Source: Pseudomonas graminis
GTDB taxonomy: Bacteria; Pseudomonadota; Gammaproteobacteria; Pseudomonadales; Pseudomonadaceae
Direction: 5' to 3'
Length of the DNA stretch: 64,000 bases
Assembly (NCBI RefSeq): GCF_004364335.1
Contig: NZ_SOCR01000006.1
Location: 31,778 to 95,777, forward strand
The position numbers and the translations under genes are program-made. A model generated the notes under the pieces. The model was not told where the DNA came from. It saw only the letters and a list, made by a program, of their open reading frames with translations, and did no database searches. Shown here one piece after another: positions 7,863 through 17,458 of the stretch; positions within the stretch are counted from its first letter, which is position 1; the number at the start of each line of letters is the position of its first letter.

Positions 7863-9161
7863 ATGACCCATCGTATTGTGATTGTCGGCGGAGGCGCTGG
7901 CGGTCTGGAGCTGGCTACCCGTCTGGGTAAAACCCTGGGCAAGAAAGGCACCGCCAGCGTCACGCTGGTCGACGCCAATCTGACCCACATCTGGAAACCG
8001 CTGCTGCACGAAGTGGCCGCCGGCTCGCTCAACTCTTATGAGGATGAGCTGAACTACGTGGCGCAAGCCAAGTGGAACCACTTCCAGTTCCAGATGGGCC
8101 GCATGACCGGGCTGGACCGCGAGAACAAGCAGATCCACCTGGCCGAGACCCTCGACGAAAACGGCAATGAGCTGGTCCCGGCGCGCAGTCTGGACTACGA
8201 CTCGCTGGTGATTGCCGTTGGCAGTACGACCAATGATTTCGGCACCAAAGGCGCGGCCGAGCACTGCCTGTTCCTCGACACGCGCAAGCAGGCCGAGCGC
8301 TTCCATCAGCAATTGCTCAATCGCTACCTGCGCGCCCACGCCAGCCAGAATGACGCGGCTGAAGAAATCAACGTCGCCATCGTCGGTGCCGGTGCCACGG
8401 GTGTCGAGCTGGCAGCAGAACTGCACAACGCCGCGCACGAATTGGCGGCTTACGGACTGGGCCAGATCAAGCCGGAAAACTTGCGCATCACGGTGATCGA
8501 GGCCGGGCCGCGCGTCCTGCCGGCACTGCCGGAACGTATTGGCGGCCCGGTGCACAAGACGCTGGAAAAACTGGGCGTGACGGTGCTGACCAATTCGGCG
8601 GTCAGCGAGGTAACGGCTGACAGCCTGGTGACGGCGACCGGTCAGGTGATTCCTGCAACGCTGAAGGTCTGGGCGGCGGGCATCCGCGCTCCGGCGTTTC
8701 TGGAGGGCATCGCCGGGCTTGAGAGCAATCGCATCAACCAGCTACAGGTGCGTCCGACGCTGCAGACCACCCGCGACGACAATATCTTCGCCTTCGGTGA
8801 CTGCGCGGCCTGCCCGCAAAAAGGCACTGACCGTAATGTCCCGCCCCGCGCCCAAGCGGCGCATCAGCAGGCGTCGCTGCTGGTGAAATCGCTGAAGCTG
8901 CGCATCGAGGGTGGCACGCTGCCGGAGTATCGCTATCAGGATTACGGCTCGCTGATTTCGCTGTCGAAGTTCTCGGCGGTCGGCAATCTGATGGGCAACC
9001 TGACCGGCAGCGTCATGCTCGAAGGCTGGCTGGCGCGGATGTTCTACGTCTCGCTGTACCGCATGCACCAGATGGCGCTGTACGGGATGTTCCGCACGTT
9101 GATGCTCATGCTGGGCAGCCGAATCGGTCGCGGAACCGAGCCACGGATGAAGCTGCACTAA
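7863..9161 (+). CDS. ndh: Type II NADH dehydrogenase
   Basis: 432 residues. Two dinucleotide-binding motifs are present: GGGAGG at 9-14 for FAD and GAGATG near 179 for NADH, with the family signature FAFGDCAACPQ near 305. The enzyme oxidises NADH and reduces ubiquinone at the cytoplasmic face of the inner membrane without pumping protons. The C-terminal region with LYRMHQMALYGMFRTLMLML is the amphipathic membrane-anchoring part. It is a monocistronic gene followed at once by the REPIN array. Confidence 0.93.
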   Translation: MTHRIVIVGGGAGGLELATRLGKTLGKKGTASVTLVDANLTHIWKPLLHEVAAGSLNSYEDELNYVAQAKWNHFQFQMGRMTGLDRENKQIHLAETLDENGNELVPARSLDYDSLVIAVGSTTNDFGTKGAAEHCLFLDTRKQAERFHQQLLNRYLRAHASQNDAAEEINVAIVGAGATGVELAAELHNAAHELAAYGLGQIKPENLRITVIEAGPRVLPALPERIGGPVHKTLEKLGVTVLTNSAVSEVTADSLVTATGQVIPATLKVWAAGIRAPAFLEGIAGLESNRINQLQVRPTLQTTRDDNIFAFGDCAACPQKGTDRNVPPRAQAAHQQASLLVKSLKLRIEGGTLPEYRYQDYGSLISLSKFSAVGNLMGNLTGSVMLEGWLARMFYVSLYRMHQMALYGMFRTLMLMLGSRIGRGTEPRMKLH

Positions 9162-9255
9162 GGCGGAGTCCTGCAGGTCCGCCGCGAATAGTGCGGCGGA
9201 TCTGGCTTGAAGATCCACCCTCTCAGGCATACCTCGCCCCGCTTCTGCCGAAGGC

Positions 9256-10365
9256 GTAGGAGCGCGCTTGCCCGCGAAAGCGTGGGTACATCCGACGCCT
9301 CTTTATCGGTTGTCAGTAAGTCTTCGCGGGCAAGCGCGCTCCTACACTGGTCTGTGCCAGGCGCTGGACGTCCGGCGGATGCGAGTCACGGTCCTAGGGC
9401 CTCCGGCCAGAATCACCGCCCCACCCTTTCACGCATACACCGGCCCGCTTCTGCTGCAGGCGTAGGAGCGCGCTTGCCCGCGAAAGCGTGGGTACATCCG
9501 ACGCCTCTTTATCGGTTGTCAGTAAGTCTTCGCGGGCAAGCGCGCTCCTACACTGGTCTGTGCCAGGCGCTGGACGTCCGGCGGATGCGAGTCACGGTCC
9601 TACGGCCTCAGGCCAGAATCATCGCCCCCTTTCACGCATACACCGGCCCGCCTCTGCCGCAGGCGCAGGAGCGCGCTTGCCCGCGAAAGCGTGGGTACAT
9701 CCGACGCCTCTTTATCGATTGTCCGTAAGTCTTCGCGGGCAAGCGCGCTCCTACAATGATCTGTGCCAGGCGCTGGACGTCCGGCGGATGCGAGTCACGG
9801 TCCTACGGCCTCAGGCCAGAATCAACGCCCCTCTCACGCATATGCCGCCCTGCTTCTGCCGCAGGCGTAGGAGCGCGCTTGCCCGCGAAAGCGTGGGTAC
9901 ATCCGACGCGTCTCTATCGGTTGTCCGTAAGTCTTCGCGGGCAAGCGCACGCCTACAATAATCTGTGCCAGGCGCTGGACGTCCGGCAGATGCGAGTCAC
10001 GGTCCTACGGCCTCAGGCCAGAATCATCGCCCCCTTTCACGCATACCCCGGCCCGCTTCTGCCGCAGGCATAGGAGCGCGCTTGCCCGCGAAAGCGTGGG
10101 TACATCCGACGCGTCTCTATCGGTTGTCCGTAAGTCTTCGCGGGCAAGCGCGCTCCTACAATGATCTGTGCCAGGCGCTGGACGTCCGGCGGATGCGATT
10201 CACGGTCCTACGGCCCCAGGCCAGAATCAACGCCCCCTTTCACGCATACACCGGCCCGCTTCTGCCGCAGGCGTAGGAGCGCGCTTGCCCGCGAAAGCGT
10301 GGGTACATCCGACGCGTCTCTATCGGTTGTCCGTAAGTCTTCGCAGGCAAGCGCGCGCCTGCAAC
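9256..10365. repeat. Tandem array of six ~203-bp REPIN units
   Basis: The whole 1.28-kb gap between ndh and the cyclase is filled by a direct repeat. Six copies begin at 9256, 9462, 9665, 9867, 10070 and 10273, with periods of 202-206 bp. Each unit has a forward REP arm (GTAGGAGCGCGCTTGCCCGC), about 45 bp of conserved spacer with GTGGGTACATCCGACGC, an inverted REP arm ending in CTCCTACA, then about 110 bp of shared spacer with GCGCTGGACGTCCGGC. The sixth copy stops after its second arm. Copies differ by a few substitutions and small indels. Long reading frames through it follow the repeat and are not genes. Confidence 0.95.
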
Positions 10366-10444
10366 GATGGTGTTGCTGCGGGATGTGGGTCTGGTTTTAA
10401 GGCGTAGGCGCTGCGCTTGAGTTACCGCGCCGAGCGACAGCGCG

Positions 10445-11845
10445 CTATGGCATCACCTGCCCTTTGCCCAGATGCTTGGCCTTGTACATCCAGCGGTCGG
10501 CTTCGCGCATGAGTTCGTCAGGCGCTTTGCCTGAACCGGGTTCATACATGGAAAAGCCGATGCTGGCGTTGCTGCGAATGACATCCCCTTTGATCGTCAG
10601 GGGCTGTGCAATCGCGGCGAGGAGTTTGTGCGCTACTTCTCGCGCTTCATCCACGCCGGGCGTGATGCCTTCCAGAATCACGATGAACTCGTCGCCGGCC
10701 AGCCGAACCAGACTGTCAGTCCTGCGGATGCAGCTCTGCAAGCGTGTGGAAATAGCGCGCAGCAGATCATCACCGGCATCGTGCCCATAACTGTCGTTGA
10801 TGACTTTGAATCCATCCAGATCGATGAACATCAGCGCCAGCTGGAGTTTTGAGCGATCAGCCCGGGCCTGAGCGATGGGCAGCAGCGAGTCCAGCGCGCG
10901 GCGATTGTGCAGGCCGGTCAGGGAATCATGCCGTGCTTCCTGCTCGAGCTCCTTGCGCGCCTGAATGTTCTGGATGATCGAAATGAAATATTCCAGCTCT
11001 CCTGCTTCGGACAGCTTCTTGGTGACGCTCAGGTTGACCCATACCGCGCTGCCATTTTTGCGCAGGTAACGCTTTTCCATCTGGTAGCTGTCGATTTGAC
11101 CGACACTCAGCTGATGCAGCATTTCCAGATCACTGTCCAGATCGTCGGGATGAGTGATGTCCTGAAACGTCAGGTGCTTGAGCTCATCGGGCGCGTAGCC
11201 AAGCACGTCGCACAGCGCGGCGTTGACGCTGATCCAGCCACCGTCCGGCGCGACCAGCGCAATGCCCACCGAGGCCAGCTCGAACATCGAGCGATAGCCT
11301 GCCTCGCTGGCCTGGAACATCGCTTCGGAGCGATTCTTCTGAATCCGCGCCAACATCAGGTTTTCCCGCAGCTGCATTTCACGGCTGACTATTTCGGCCA
11401 AATCGTGAAGGATGCCCAACTCGTCCGGGCTGAGGATTCTGGGCCGCGCGTCAATGGCGCAAAGCGTACCCACGGCAAAGCCCTGCCTGGTGCGTATGGG
11501 TACGCCAGCATAAAAGCGGACATGGGGATCACCAGTGACGAGCTGGTTGTCGCAGAACCGAGTGTCTTCGATGGCGTCGGGCACCACAAGCTCGGTGGCT
11601 TCAAGGATGGCGTGCGCACAGAACGCTACCTCCCGCGGCAGCTCTACCGCTTCAAGCCCCACTCGGGACTTGAACCATTGGCGGTCCTGATCCACCAGCG
11701 ATATCAGGGCGATCGGCACGTTCAGCACTTGTGCCACCAGACGGGTGATCCGGTCCAGCGCGACCTCGGGGGGCGTGTCGAGTACTTCGAGAAGGTGCAG
11801 CGCTTCAAGTCGCTGTTGCTCGAGTGAAGGCGTTGGCGACTTCAT
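10445..11845 (-). CDS. GAF-PAS-GGDEF diguanylate cyclase
   Basis: 466 residues. An N-terminal GAF domain (about 20-160, with LISLVDQDRQWFKS and VGTLCAIDARPR) is followed by a PAS domain (about 180-300, NAALCDVLGYAPDEL) and a GGDEF domain (about 300-466). The active-site motif reads AGDEF at 383-387; Ala in the first position occurs in active cyclases. The inhibitory site R374xxD377 lies exactly five residues before it, so product feedback by c-di-GMP is likely. There is no membrane segment: a cytoplasmic enzyme turning two GTP into c-di-GMP under control of a GAF/PAS signal. It stands alone between the REPIN array and pstS. Confidence 0.92.
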   Translation of the reverse strand: MKSPTPSLEQQRLEALHLLEVLDTPPEVALDRITRLVAQVLNVPIALISLVDQDRQWFKSRVGLEAVELPREVAFCAHAILEATELVVPDAIEDTRFCDNQLVTGDPHVRFYAGVPIRTRQGFAVGTLCAIDARPRILSPDELGILHDLAEIVSREMQLRENLMLARIQKNRSEAMFQASEAGYRSMFELASVGIALVAPDGGWISVNAALCDVLGYAPDELKHLTFQDITHPDDLDSDLEMLHQLSVGQIDSYQMEKRYLRKNGSAVWVNLSVTKKLSEAGELEYFISIIQNIQARKELEQEARHDSLTGLHNRRALDSLLPIAQARADRSKLQLALMFIDLDGFKVINDSYGHDAGDDLLRAISTRLQSCIRRTDSLVRLAGDEFIVILEGITPGVDEAREVAHKLLAAIAQPLTIKGDVIRSNASIGFSMYEPGSGKAPDELMREADRWMYKAKHLGKGQVMP

Positions 11846-11967
11846 ATAACGGCCGATCCTGAAAAGACTGCCTGAAGTCTATACCGGGCCTTGTGAATCC
11901 GCACCGGAGCGCCGTGTAAATAAACGGCCTGGCCGTTGCGATTGATCAACCAGCCGATGAAGAAAAT

Positions 11968-11984
11968 CTGTCACGCCCTGTCAT
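11968..11984 (+). promoter_or_regulatory. Pho-box-like direct repeat upstream of pstS
   Basis: CTGTCAC at 11968 and CTGTCAT at 11978 are two near-perfect PhoB half-sites in direct orientation, 73 bp before the pstS start. The spacing is 3 bp rather than the usual 4, so binding is plausible but not certain. No clear -10 hexamer was identified downstream. Confidence 0.5.
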
Positions 11985-12056
11985 AAAAACGTGCTGTTTG
12001 CTGTGATCCCATCAACGCATCTCACCCCGATGTCGCTCGATTACAGGAAGTCATCC

Positions 12057-13091
12057 ATGTTGCAGCTCTCCCGAATGATGCTGGCCGCAGGCCTTGGCAT
12101 CGTGCTCAATCTATCCATGGCCGCCACGGCAGGCGCAGCGTCCGAGGTCACCGGCGCGGGCTCCACGTTCATTTATCCGGTGCTGTACAAATGGGCCACC
12201 GACTACAACCAGAAGACCCGGATCAAGGTTAATTATCAGTACATCGGCTCTGGCGCGGGCATCGCAATGATCAAGGAAGGCGCCGTGGATTTCGGCGCGA
12301 CTGACCGGCCGATGAGTTCAGCAGACCTTCAAGCTCTAGGCCTGCAGCAGTTTCCTTCAGTGATCGGCGGCATCGTCCCGGTCATCAACGTCGCTTCGGT
12401 CCAAACGGGCACCCTGAAATTCACAGGCCCGGTGCTGGCCGACATCTACCTGGGCAAAATCAGCAAATGGAATGACCCGGCCCTTGCTGCCCTCAACCCG
12501 GGCGCGAAATTGCCTGATGCGAAAATCAGCGTGGTGTACCGCTCGGATGATTCCGGCACCACGTTCAACTGGGTCAGTTATCTGGCGAAGGTCAGCCCGC
12601 AATGGAAGAGCCAGGTCGGCGCAGGCGCATCGGTCCACTGGCCGGTGGGCATGGGCAGCAAAGGCAGCGAGGGCGTGGCGACGTACGTCAAGCAGGTGCC
12701 GAACTCGATCGGCTACGTCGAGTACGCCTACGTCAAACAGCAGAAGTTGAATTATGGGCTGTTGCAGAATGCTGCCGGCACGTTCGTGACGCCGAGTACT
12801 GAAAGCTTTCAGGCGGCAGCCGCCACGGCAGACTGGAAAAACGCGAAGGATTTTGATCTGTCGATGCTTGATGCACCGGGGGAAAACGCCTACCCGATAA
12901 CCGCCGCAACGTTCATCGTGATGTATAAGCAGCCAAAGGACGCTGATCGTCAGAAGACCGTTCAGGATTTCTTTCGCTGGACGCTGGAGAGCGGGCAGGA
13001 ACACGCACGCTCCCTGGACTTCGCACCGATCCCGGATGACCTGAAGAATCAGATCGAGGCGTACTGGGCGACCACACCCAAGGCTCAATAA
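12057..13091 (+). CDS. pstS: Phosphate ABC transporter substrate-binding protein
   Basis: 344 residues with a signal peptide of about 27 residues (LAAGLGIVLNLSMAATAGA). The mature protein opens with ASEVTGAGSTFIYPVLYKW, the PstS phosphate-binding start; VDFGATDRPMS, YRSDDSGTTFNW and SIGYVEYAY are family motifs for the phosphate pocket. AGGAAG lies six bases before the chosen ATG. No pstCAB, phoU or phoBR neighbours are present, so this is an orphan binding protein that must borrow a membrane complex encoded elsewhere or serve another phosphate-related role. The Pho-box-like repeat upstream suggests induction by phosphate starvation. Confidence 0.9.
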   Translation: MLQLSRMMLAAGLGIVLNLSMAATAGAASEVTGAGSTFIYPVLYKWATDYNQKTRIKVNYQYIGSGAGIAMIKEGAVDFGATDRPMSSADLQALGLQQFPSVIGGIVPVINVASVQTGTLKFTGPVLADIYLGKISKWNDPALAALNPGAKLPDAKISVVYRSDDSGTTFNWVSYLAKVSPQWKSQVGAGASVHWPVGMGSKGSEGVATYVKQVPNSIGYVEYAYVKQQKLNYGLLQNAAGTFVTPSTESFQAAAATADWKNAKDFDLSMLDAPGENAYPITAATFIVMYKQPKDADRQKTVQDFFRWTLESGQEHARSLDFAPIPDDLKNQIEAYWATTPKAQ

Positions 13092-13103
13092 ATGTCAGAA
13101 ACG

Positions 13104-13131
13104 AAAAAAGCGCCCCGAAGGACGCTTTTTT
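13104..13131. terminator. Bidirectional terminator between pstS and tRNA operon
   Basis: AAAAAAGCG and CGCTTTTTT flank a GC-rich hairpin with a CGAA loop and one mismatch. A-tracts on one side and T-tracts on the other let it end pstS on the plus strand and the tRNA operon on the minus strand. Confidence 0.8.
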
Positions 13132-13193
13132 GTAGCTTCAGCGCGAGTGGCGCTTAAGCGGTATTTTCTGCCCAGATACAACCAAGGCGAAAA

Positions 13194-13270
13194 TGGTCGG
13201 GGTAAGGGGATTCGAACTCCTGACATCCTGCTCCCAAAGCAGGCGCGCTACCGGACTGCGCTATACCCCG
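13194..13270 (-). tRNA. tRNA-Pro(UGG)
   Basis: Minus-strand cloverleaf of 77 bases starting CGGGGTATAGCGCAG, with anticodon TGG in the loop CTTTGGG, the T-arm GTTCGAATC and encoded CCA. Identical in sequence to the copy at 13446-13522. Last gene of the tRNA operon. Confidence 0.95.
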
Positions 13271-13363
13271 GTGAAACATGAAAACACCCTGAGGCGTTTC
13301 CAGAGCGGGTGACGCGAATGGCGTCACTCCCTAAGATCCAACCCGATGAAGCCAGGTCAAAAA

Positions 13364-13439
13364 TGGTGGGTCGTGTGGGATTCGAACCTACGACCAATTG
13401 GTTAAAAGCCAACTGCTCTACCAACTGAGCTAACGACCC
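13364..13439 (-). tRNA. tRNA-Lys(UUU)
   Basis: Minus-strand cloverleaf of 76 bases starting GGGTCGTTAGCTCAG, anticodon TTT in CTTTTAA, T-arm GTTCGAATC, encoded CCA. It lies between the two identical tRNA-Pro genes. Confidence 0.95.
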
Positions 13440-13445
13440 AAATAA

Positions 13446-13522
13446 TGGTCGGGGTAAGGGGATTCGAACTCCTGACATCCTGCTCCCAAAGCAGGCGCGC
13501 TACCGGACTGCGCTATACCCCG
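13446..13522 (-). tRNA. tRNA-Pro(UGG), second copy
   Basis: Same 77-base sequence as the copy at 13194-13270, only seven bases from tRNA-Lys. The Pro-Lys-Pro arrangement suggests duplication of one tRNA-Pro within the operon. Confidence 0.95.
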
Positions 13523-13542
13523 ACGGTACTACCTCTTGAAAT

Positions 13543-13618
13543 TGGCTCCGTGACCAGGACTCGAACCTGGGACCCAATGATTAACAGTCATTTGCTCTAC
13601 CGACTGAGCTATCACGGA
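13543..13618 (-). tRNA. tRNA-Asn(GUU)
   Basis: Minus-strand cloverleaf of 76 bases with acceptor TCCGTGA/TCACGGA, anticodon GTT in CTGTTAA, discriminator G and encoded CCA. First gene of the tRNA operon, about 160 bp from its promoter. Confidence 0.95.
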
Positions 13619-13777
13619 ACGATCTTTTCAAATCTATCAATTTCAGATGCAGCGTTTGACGCGCTTCAACACAACAAATTCAGTAGATCTCCACCAAACG
13701 AATCTGGCGTTTACCTCACTGAACCTACCGCATTTTCAGCCTCTTCGACCTGTTCGCATCGCTGCGTTCACGTCTCT

Positions 13778-13815
13778 GAGGCGCGCTATTCTACATTTCC
13801 AGAAACACCTGTCAA
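13778..13815 (-). promoter_or_regulatory. Sigma70 promoter of the tRNA operon
   Basis: On the minus strand a perfect -35 TTGACA (13810-13815), a 16-bp spacer and a -10 TAGAAT (13788-13793) are followed by the GC-rich discriminator AGCGCGCCTC, the hallmark of stringently controlled stable RNA promoters. The rest of the 13620-13973 gap holds only the leader and the clpB terminator; no gene was seen. Confidence 0.85.
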
Positions 13816-13914
13816 CCCTCTAAATTGCTTTCAAGACAATGATTTGCGAATTTTTTGCGGATCGCCCTCAAGCCCCCGAAATTTCTGCGGTTCGGGCAAT
13901 AAATCAACGCGCAT

Positions 13915-13943
13915 AAAAAAGGGCTCTCGCCAGGAGAGCCCTT
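13915..13943 (-). terminator. clpB terminator
   Basis: GGGCTCTC and GAGAGCCC form an 8-bp stem with a 5-base loop, followed on the minus strand by a run of T. It lies about 30 bp after the clpB stop codon. Confidence 0.88.
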
Positions 13944-13973
13944 CTGCACCTCTATCTTCTATAGAAGCGCGGA

Positions 13974-16538
13974 TCAGCCGAAGACGATCTCGTCGTCCTG
14001 CACCGTACCTCTGATGCTGGTGCCAGGCATGAAGCCACCCGACAGAATCAACTGAGCCAGCGGGTTTTCGATCCAGCGCTGGATGGCTCGCTTGAGCGGC
14101 CGTGCGCCATACACCGGGTCGTAGCCGACGGCGATCAGCTTGTCCATGGCCTCGCTCGACAGCTCCAGACCCAAATCGCGCTCCGCCAGACGCTGGCGCA
14201 GGCGGCCCAGCTGGATCTCGGTGATGCCTGCGATCTGGTCGCGGGCCAGCGGTTCGAAGATTACCACCTCGTCCACCCGGTTAATGAACTCCGGACGGAA
14301 GTGCGTGGTGAGCGCGTCCATGACCGCCGCGCGCTGCCCTTCCCGATCGCCCACCAGCTCCTGGATGCGAGCCGAGCCCAGGTTGGAGGTCATGACGATC
14401 ACGGTATTACGGAAATCAACCGTACGCCCGTGACTGTCGGTCAGACGCCCGTCCTCGAGTACTTGCAGCAGGACGTTGAACACGTCCGGGTGCGCTTTCT
14501 CGACTTCGTCCAGCAGAATGACCGAGTAAGGCTTGCGGCGGACCGCTTCGGTCAGATAACCACCCTCTTCGTAACCGACATAGCCGGGCGGCGCGCCGAT
14601 CAGTCGAGCCACGGAATGTTTCTCCATGAACTCGGACATATCGATCCGCACCATGGCCTCTTCGGTGTCGAACAGGAACTCCGCCAGCGCCTTGCACAGC
14701 TCGGTCTTACCGACACCGGTTGGGCCGAGGAACATGAACGACCCGCTCGGACGGTTGGGGTCCGATAGCCCGGCACGCGACCGGCGCACCGCGTTGGCCA
14801 CCGCGACGACCGCTTCGTTCTGTCCGATAACGCGCTGGTGCAGCAACTCTTCCATTTTCAGCAGCTTGTCACGCTCGCCTTCGAGCATCTTCGACACCGG
14901 AATGCCTGTCCACTTGGACACGACTTCGGCAATCTCTTCCTCGGTCACCTTGCTGCGCAGCAACTGGTTTTCCGGCTTGCCGTGCTGGTCGACCATCTGC
15001 AGGCTGCGTTCCAGATCGGGGATGACCCCGTACTGCAATTCAGCCATGCGGTTGAGGTCGCCCTTACGCCGCGCCGCTTCAAGCTCTTGACGGGACTGCT
15101 CAATCTTCTGCTGGATCTGCGCAGAGCCGGTCACTTCCGCCTTTTCGGATGTCCAGATTTCTTCGAGATCGGCATATTCCCGCTCAAGACGCTGAATCTC
15201 TTCCTGCAGTTTTTCCAGGCGCTTGATCGCGGCCTCATCGTCTTCTTTCTTCAACGCCTGCGCTTCTACCTTGAGCTGGATCAGGCGACGCTCAAGACGG
15301 TCGAGGACTTCCGGCTTGGAGTCGATCTCCATACGGATGCGGCTGGCCGCTTCGTCGATCAGGTCGATCGCTTTATCCGGCAGCTGCCGATCGGTGATGT
15401 ACCGATGACTGAGCTTGGCTGCCGCGATGATCGCACCGTCGGTGATCGCCACCTTGTGGTGAACCTCGTAGCGTTCTTTCAAACCGCGCAGGATGGCAAT
15501 GGTGTCTTCTTCGCTCGGCTCATCCACCAGCACTTTCTGGAAGCGACGTTCGAGAGCGGCGTCCTTCTCGATGTATTGGCGGTACTCGTTGAGCGTCGTG
15601 GCGCCCACGCAATGCAGCTCACCACGGGCCAATGCCGGCTTCAGCATGTTGCCGGCATCCATCGAGCCTTCTGCCTTCCCGGCGCCGACCATGGTGTGCA
15701 GCTCGTCGATGAACAGGATGATCTGCCCTTCCTGCTTCGACAGCTCATTGAGCAGGCCTTTGAGGCGCTCTTCGAACTCGCCACGGAACTTGGCACCCGC
15801 GATCAGCGCACCCATGTCCAGCGACAGCAGACGCTTGCCGCGCAGGCCGTCCGGCACTTCGCCGTTGATGATGCGCTGGGCGAGGCCTTCGGCGATGGCG
15901 GTTTTACCCACGCCAGGCTCACCGATCAACACCGGGTTGTTCTTGGTCCGACGCTGGAGCACCTGGATGGTCCGACGGATCTCGTCGTCGCGGCCTATCA
16001 CCGGGTCGAGCTTGCCTTCCTCAGCGCGCTTGGTCAGGTCAACGGTGTACTTGTCCAGCGCCTGACGGGATTCTTCCGCGTTCGGGTCGTTGACGGCATC
16101 ACCGCCACGCAGGTTGCTGATGGCGTTTTCCAGGGCTTTCTTGCTGACGCCCTGGCCCAGCAGCAGCTTGCCGAGTTTGCTGTTCTCGTCCATGGCGGCG
16201 AGCAACACCAACTCGCTGGAGATGAACTGATCGCCTTTTTGCTGAGCCAGGCGATCGGCCTGATTCAGCAGGCGCGCCAGATCCTGCGACATGTTCACGT
16301 CGCCAGTCGGATTCTGGATCTTCGGCAACTGATCGAGTTCTTTGGTCAGCGCGGTGCGCAGGCTGTTGATGTCGAAGCCCACTTGCAGCAGCAAAGGCTT
16401 GATCGAGCCGCCCTGCTGCTCAAGCAGGGCCTGCATCAAGTGCGCAGGCTCAATGGCCGGATGGTCCAGGCCCACCGCCAGTGATTGAGAATCCGAAAGA
16501 GCGAGTTGTAATTTGCTGGTTAAACGGTCAATACGCAT
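13974..16538 (-). CDS. clpB: ATP-dependent disaggregase ClpB
   Basis: 854 residues, full length. The N-domain is followed by AAA-1 with Walker A GEPGVGKT near 205 and Walker B FIDELHT. A coiled-coil middle domain follows (about 410-525, rich in Glu, Arg and Leu). AAA-2 carries Walker A GPTGVGKT near 605 and Walker [10 protein letters not shown]. The pore loop GYVGYEEGG is present. ClpB works with DnaK to pull proteins out of aggregates after heat stress in the cytoplasm. It is monocistronic, with a sigma32-like promoter upstream and its own terminator. Confidence 0.98.
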   Translation of the reverse strand: MRIDRLTSKLQLALSDSQSLAVGLDHPAIEPAHLMQALLEQQGGSIKPLLLQVGFDINSLRTALTKELDQLPKIQNPTGDVNMSQDLARLLNQADRLAQQKGDQFISSELVLLAAMDENSKLGKLLLGQGVSKKALENAISNLRGGDAVNDPNAEESRQALDKYTVDLTKRAEEGKLDPVIGRDDEIRRTIQVLQRRTKNNPVLIGEPGVGKTAIAEGLAQRIINGEVPDGLRGKRLLSLDMGALIAGAKFRGEFEERLKGLLNELSKQEGQIILFIDELHTMVGAGKAEGSMDAGNMLKPALARGELHCVGATTLNEYRQYIEKDAALERRFQKVLVDEPSEEDTIAILRGLKERYEVHHKVAITDGAIIAAAKLSHRYITDRQLPDKAIDLIDEAASRIRMEIDSKPEVLDRLERRLIQLKVEAQALKKEDDEAAIKRLEKLQEEIQRLEREYADLEEIWTSEKAEVTGSAQIQQKIEQSRQELEAARRKGDLNRMAELQYGVIPDLERSLQMVDQHGKPENQLLRSKVTEEEIAEVVSKWTGIPVSKMLEGERDKLLKMEELLHQRVIGQNEAVVAVANAVRRSRAGLSDPNRPSGSFMFLGPTGVGKTELCKALAEFLFDTEEAMVRIDMSEFMEKHSVARLIGAPPGYVGYEEGGYLTEAVRRKPYSVILLDEVEKAHPDVFNVLLQVLEDGRLTDSHGRTVDFRNTVIVMTSNLGSARIQELVGDREGQRAAVMDALTTHFRPEFINRVDEVVIFEPLARDQIAGITEIQLGRLRQRLAERDLGLELSSEAMDKLIAVGYDPVYGARPLKRAIQRWIENPLAQLILSGGFMPGTSIRGTVQDDEIVFG

Positions 16539-16611
16539 GATTTACCTTCCTATAAGGGCAGGCCGGAGTAATGAACACACCTAATAAAGAAAACCTGCCA
16601 GATGGTCCTTT

Positions 16612-16639
16612 ACATGCGGTCGATTAGGCAGGATTCAAG
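16612..16639 (-). promoter_or_regulatory. Sigma32-type heat-shock promoter of clpB
   Basis: On the minus strand CTTGAAT (16633-16639), a 13-bp spacer and CCGCATGT (16612-16619) match the RpoH consensus CTTGAAA / CCCCATNT at all but two positions. It lies about 75 bp before the clpB start, at the expected distance. Confidence 0.75.
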
Positions 16640-16717
16640 CGCTAACGGGTTGACATGGATCAACATTAGCGTGAAGGAAGGGTTTCGGGAGGAATGAGTG
16701 CAGAAGCGCGGCTAAGA

Positions 16718-17458
16718 CTACCGGGCGTCGATCCAGACAAGCGAAGCGAACCGTCCGGTACGTGCGCCGCGGCGATACGAGAAGAATCGCTCATCGTTGT
16801 AGGTCGAAAAACCTCCGCCGTAGACAGCCGTGACACCGTGGGCGGCGAGACGCAGACGCGCCAACTGATAGATGTCGGCCATGAACTTGCCGGGGTTGGC
16901 GCTTGGCACGAATGCATCGGCCGCCTCGGGATGCGTAGCCATAAAGGTATCGCGCACTTCAGGGCCCACTTCGAACGCCTGCGGCCCGATGGCAGGGCCG
17001 AGCCAGACAAGGATGTCGGAGGGCGCATCGGCAAAGCTGTGCACCGTCGCCTCAAGCACACCCGCCGCGAGACCTCGCCAGCCCGCGTGGGCAGCGGCGA
17101 CCTGAGTGCCTGCTTTATTGCAGAAAAGTGCCGGCAAACAATCGGCCGTCATGATGGTGCAGGCCACGCCCGGGGTTTTGCTCCAGCTGGCATCAGCCTC
17201 AAGCACTGCTGCCGGCGCGGCCTCAATGACCTCAACACCGTGAACCTGCTTCAACCATGCAGGCTGGATATCCAGGCGCGAGGTCAGTGCCGACCGGTTA
17301 TGGGCGACGGCTGCCGGATCGTCGTCAACGTGATCACCCAGATTGAAGCTGTCGAATGGCGCCACACTGACACCGCCCGAACGTGTCGTGACGCACGCGT
17401 TGATACCCACTGGCGCAGGCCAGTCGGGAATCAGCCAGTCCGCCACGCGTTCAGTCAT
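16718..17458 (-). CDS. pgeF: Peptidoglycan editing factor PgeF (YfiH)
   Basis: 246 residues from the ATG that overlaps the rluD stop (ATGA), indicating translational coupling. The three conserved metal/catalytic residues are His73 (KQVHG), Cys107 (TADCLP) and His124 (HAGWRG), at the spacing known for YfiH. The family (DUF152, once called laccase-like) acts on purine nucleosides and prevents L-Ser replacing L-Ala in peptidoglycan precursors. Cytoplasmic, second gene of rluD-pgeF. Confidence 0.9.
   Translation of the reverse strand: MTERVADWLIPDWPAPVGINACVTTRSGGVSVAPFDSFNLGDHVDDDPAAVAHNRSALTSRLDIQPAWLKQVHGVEVIEAAPAAVLEADASWSKTPGVACTIMTADCLPALFCNKAGTQVAAAHAGWRGLAAGVLEATVHSFADAPSDILVWLGPAIGPQAFEVGPEVRDTFMATHPEAADAFVPSANPGKFMADIYQLARLRLAAHGVTAVYGGGFSTYNDERFFSYRRGARTGRFASLVWIDAR

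Noticed and set aside
7445..7930. 161-codon plus-strand frame between the MOSC and ndh genes
   Set aside because: It overlaps the ends of both real genes out of frame and shows no domain.
9256..10365. Regular repeats resembling a CRISPR array
   Set aside because: The unit is about 203 bp, spacers are conserved rather than unique, and the core is a REP palindrome; no cas genes.
9207..10407. Several long overlapping frames of 65-173 codons with repeated sequence
   Set aside because: They are translations of the tandem REPIN array; the protein repeats simply mirror the DNA period and have no ribosome binding sites.
13248..13478. 76-codon frame on the minus strand
   Set aside because: It runs through two tRNA genes; the tRNA structures are unambiguous.
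14838..16484. 548-codon plus-strand frame
   Set aside because: Antisense shadow of clpB caused by high GC third positions.
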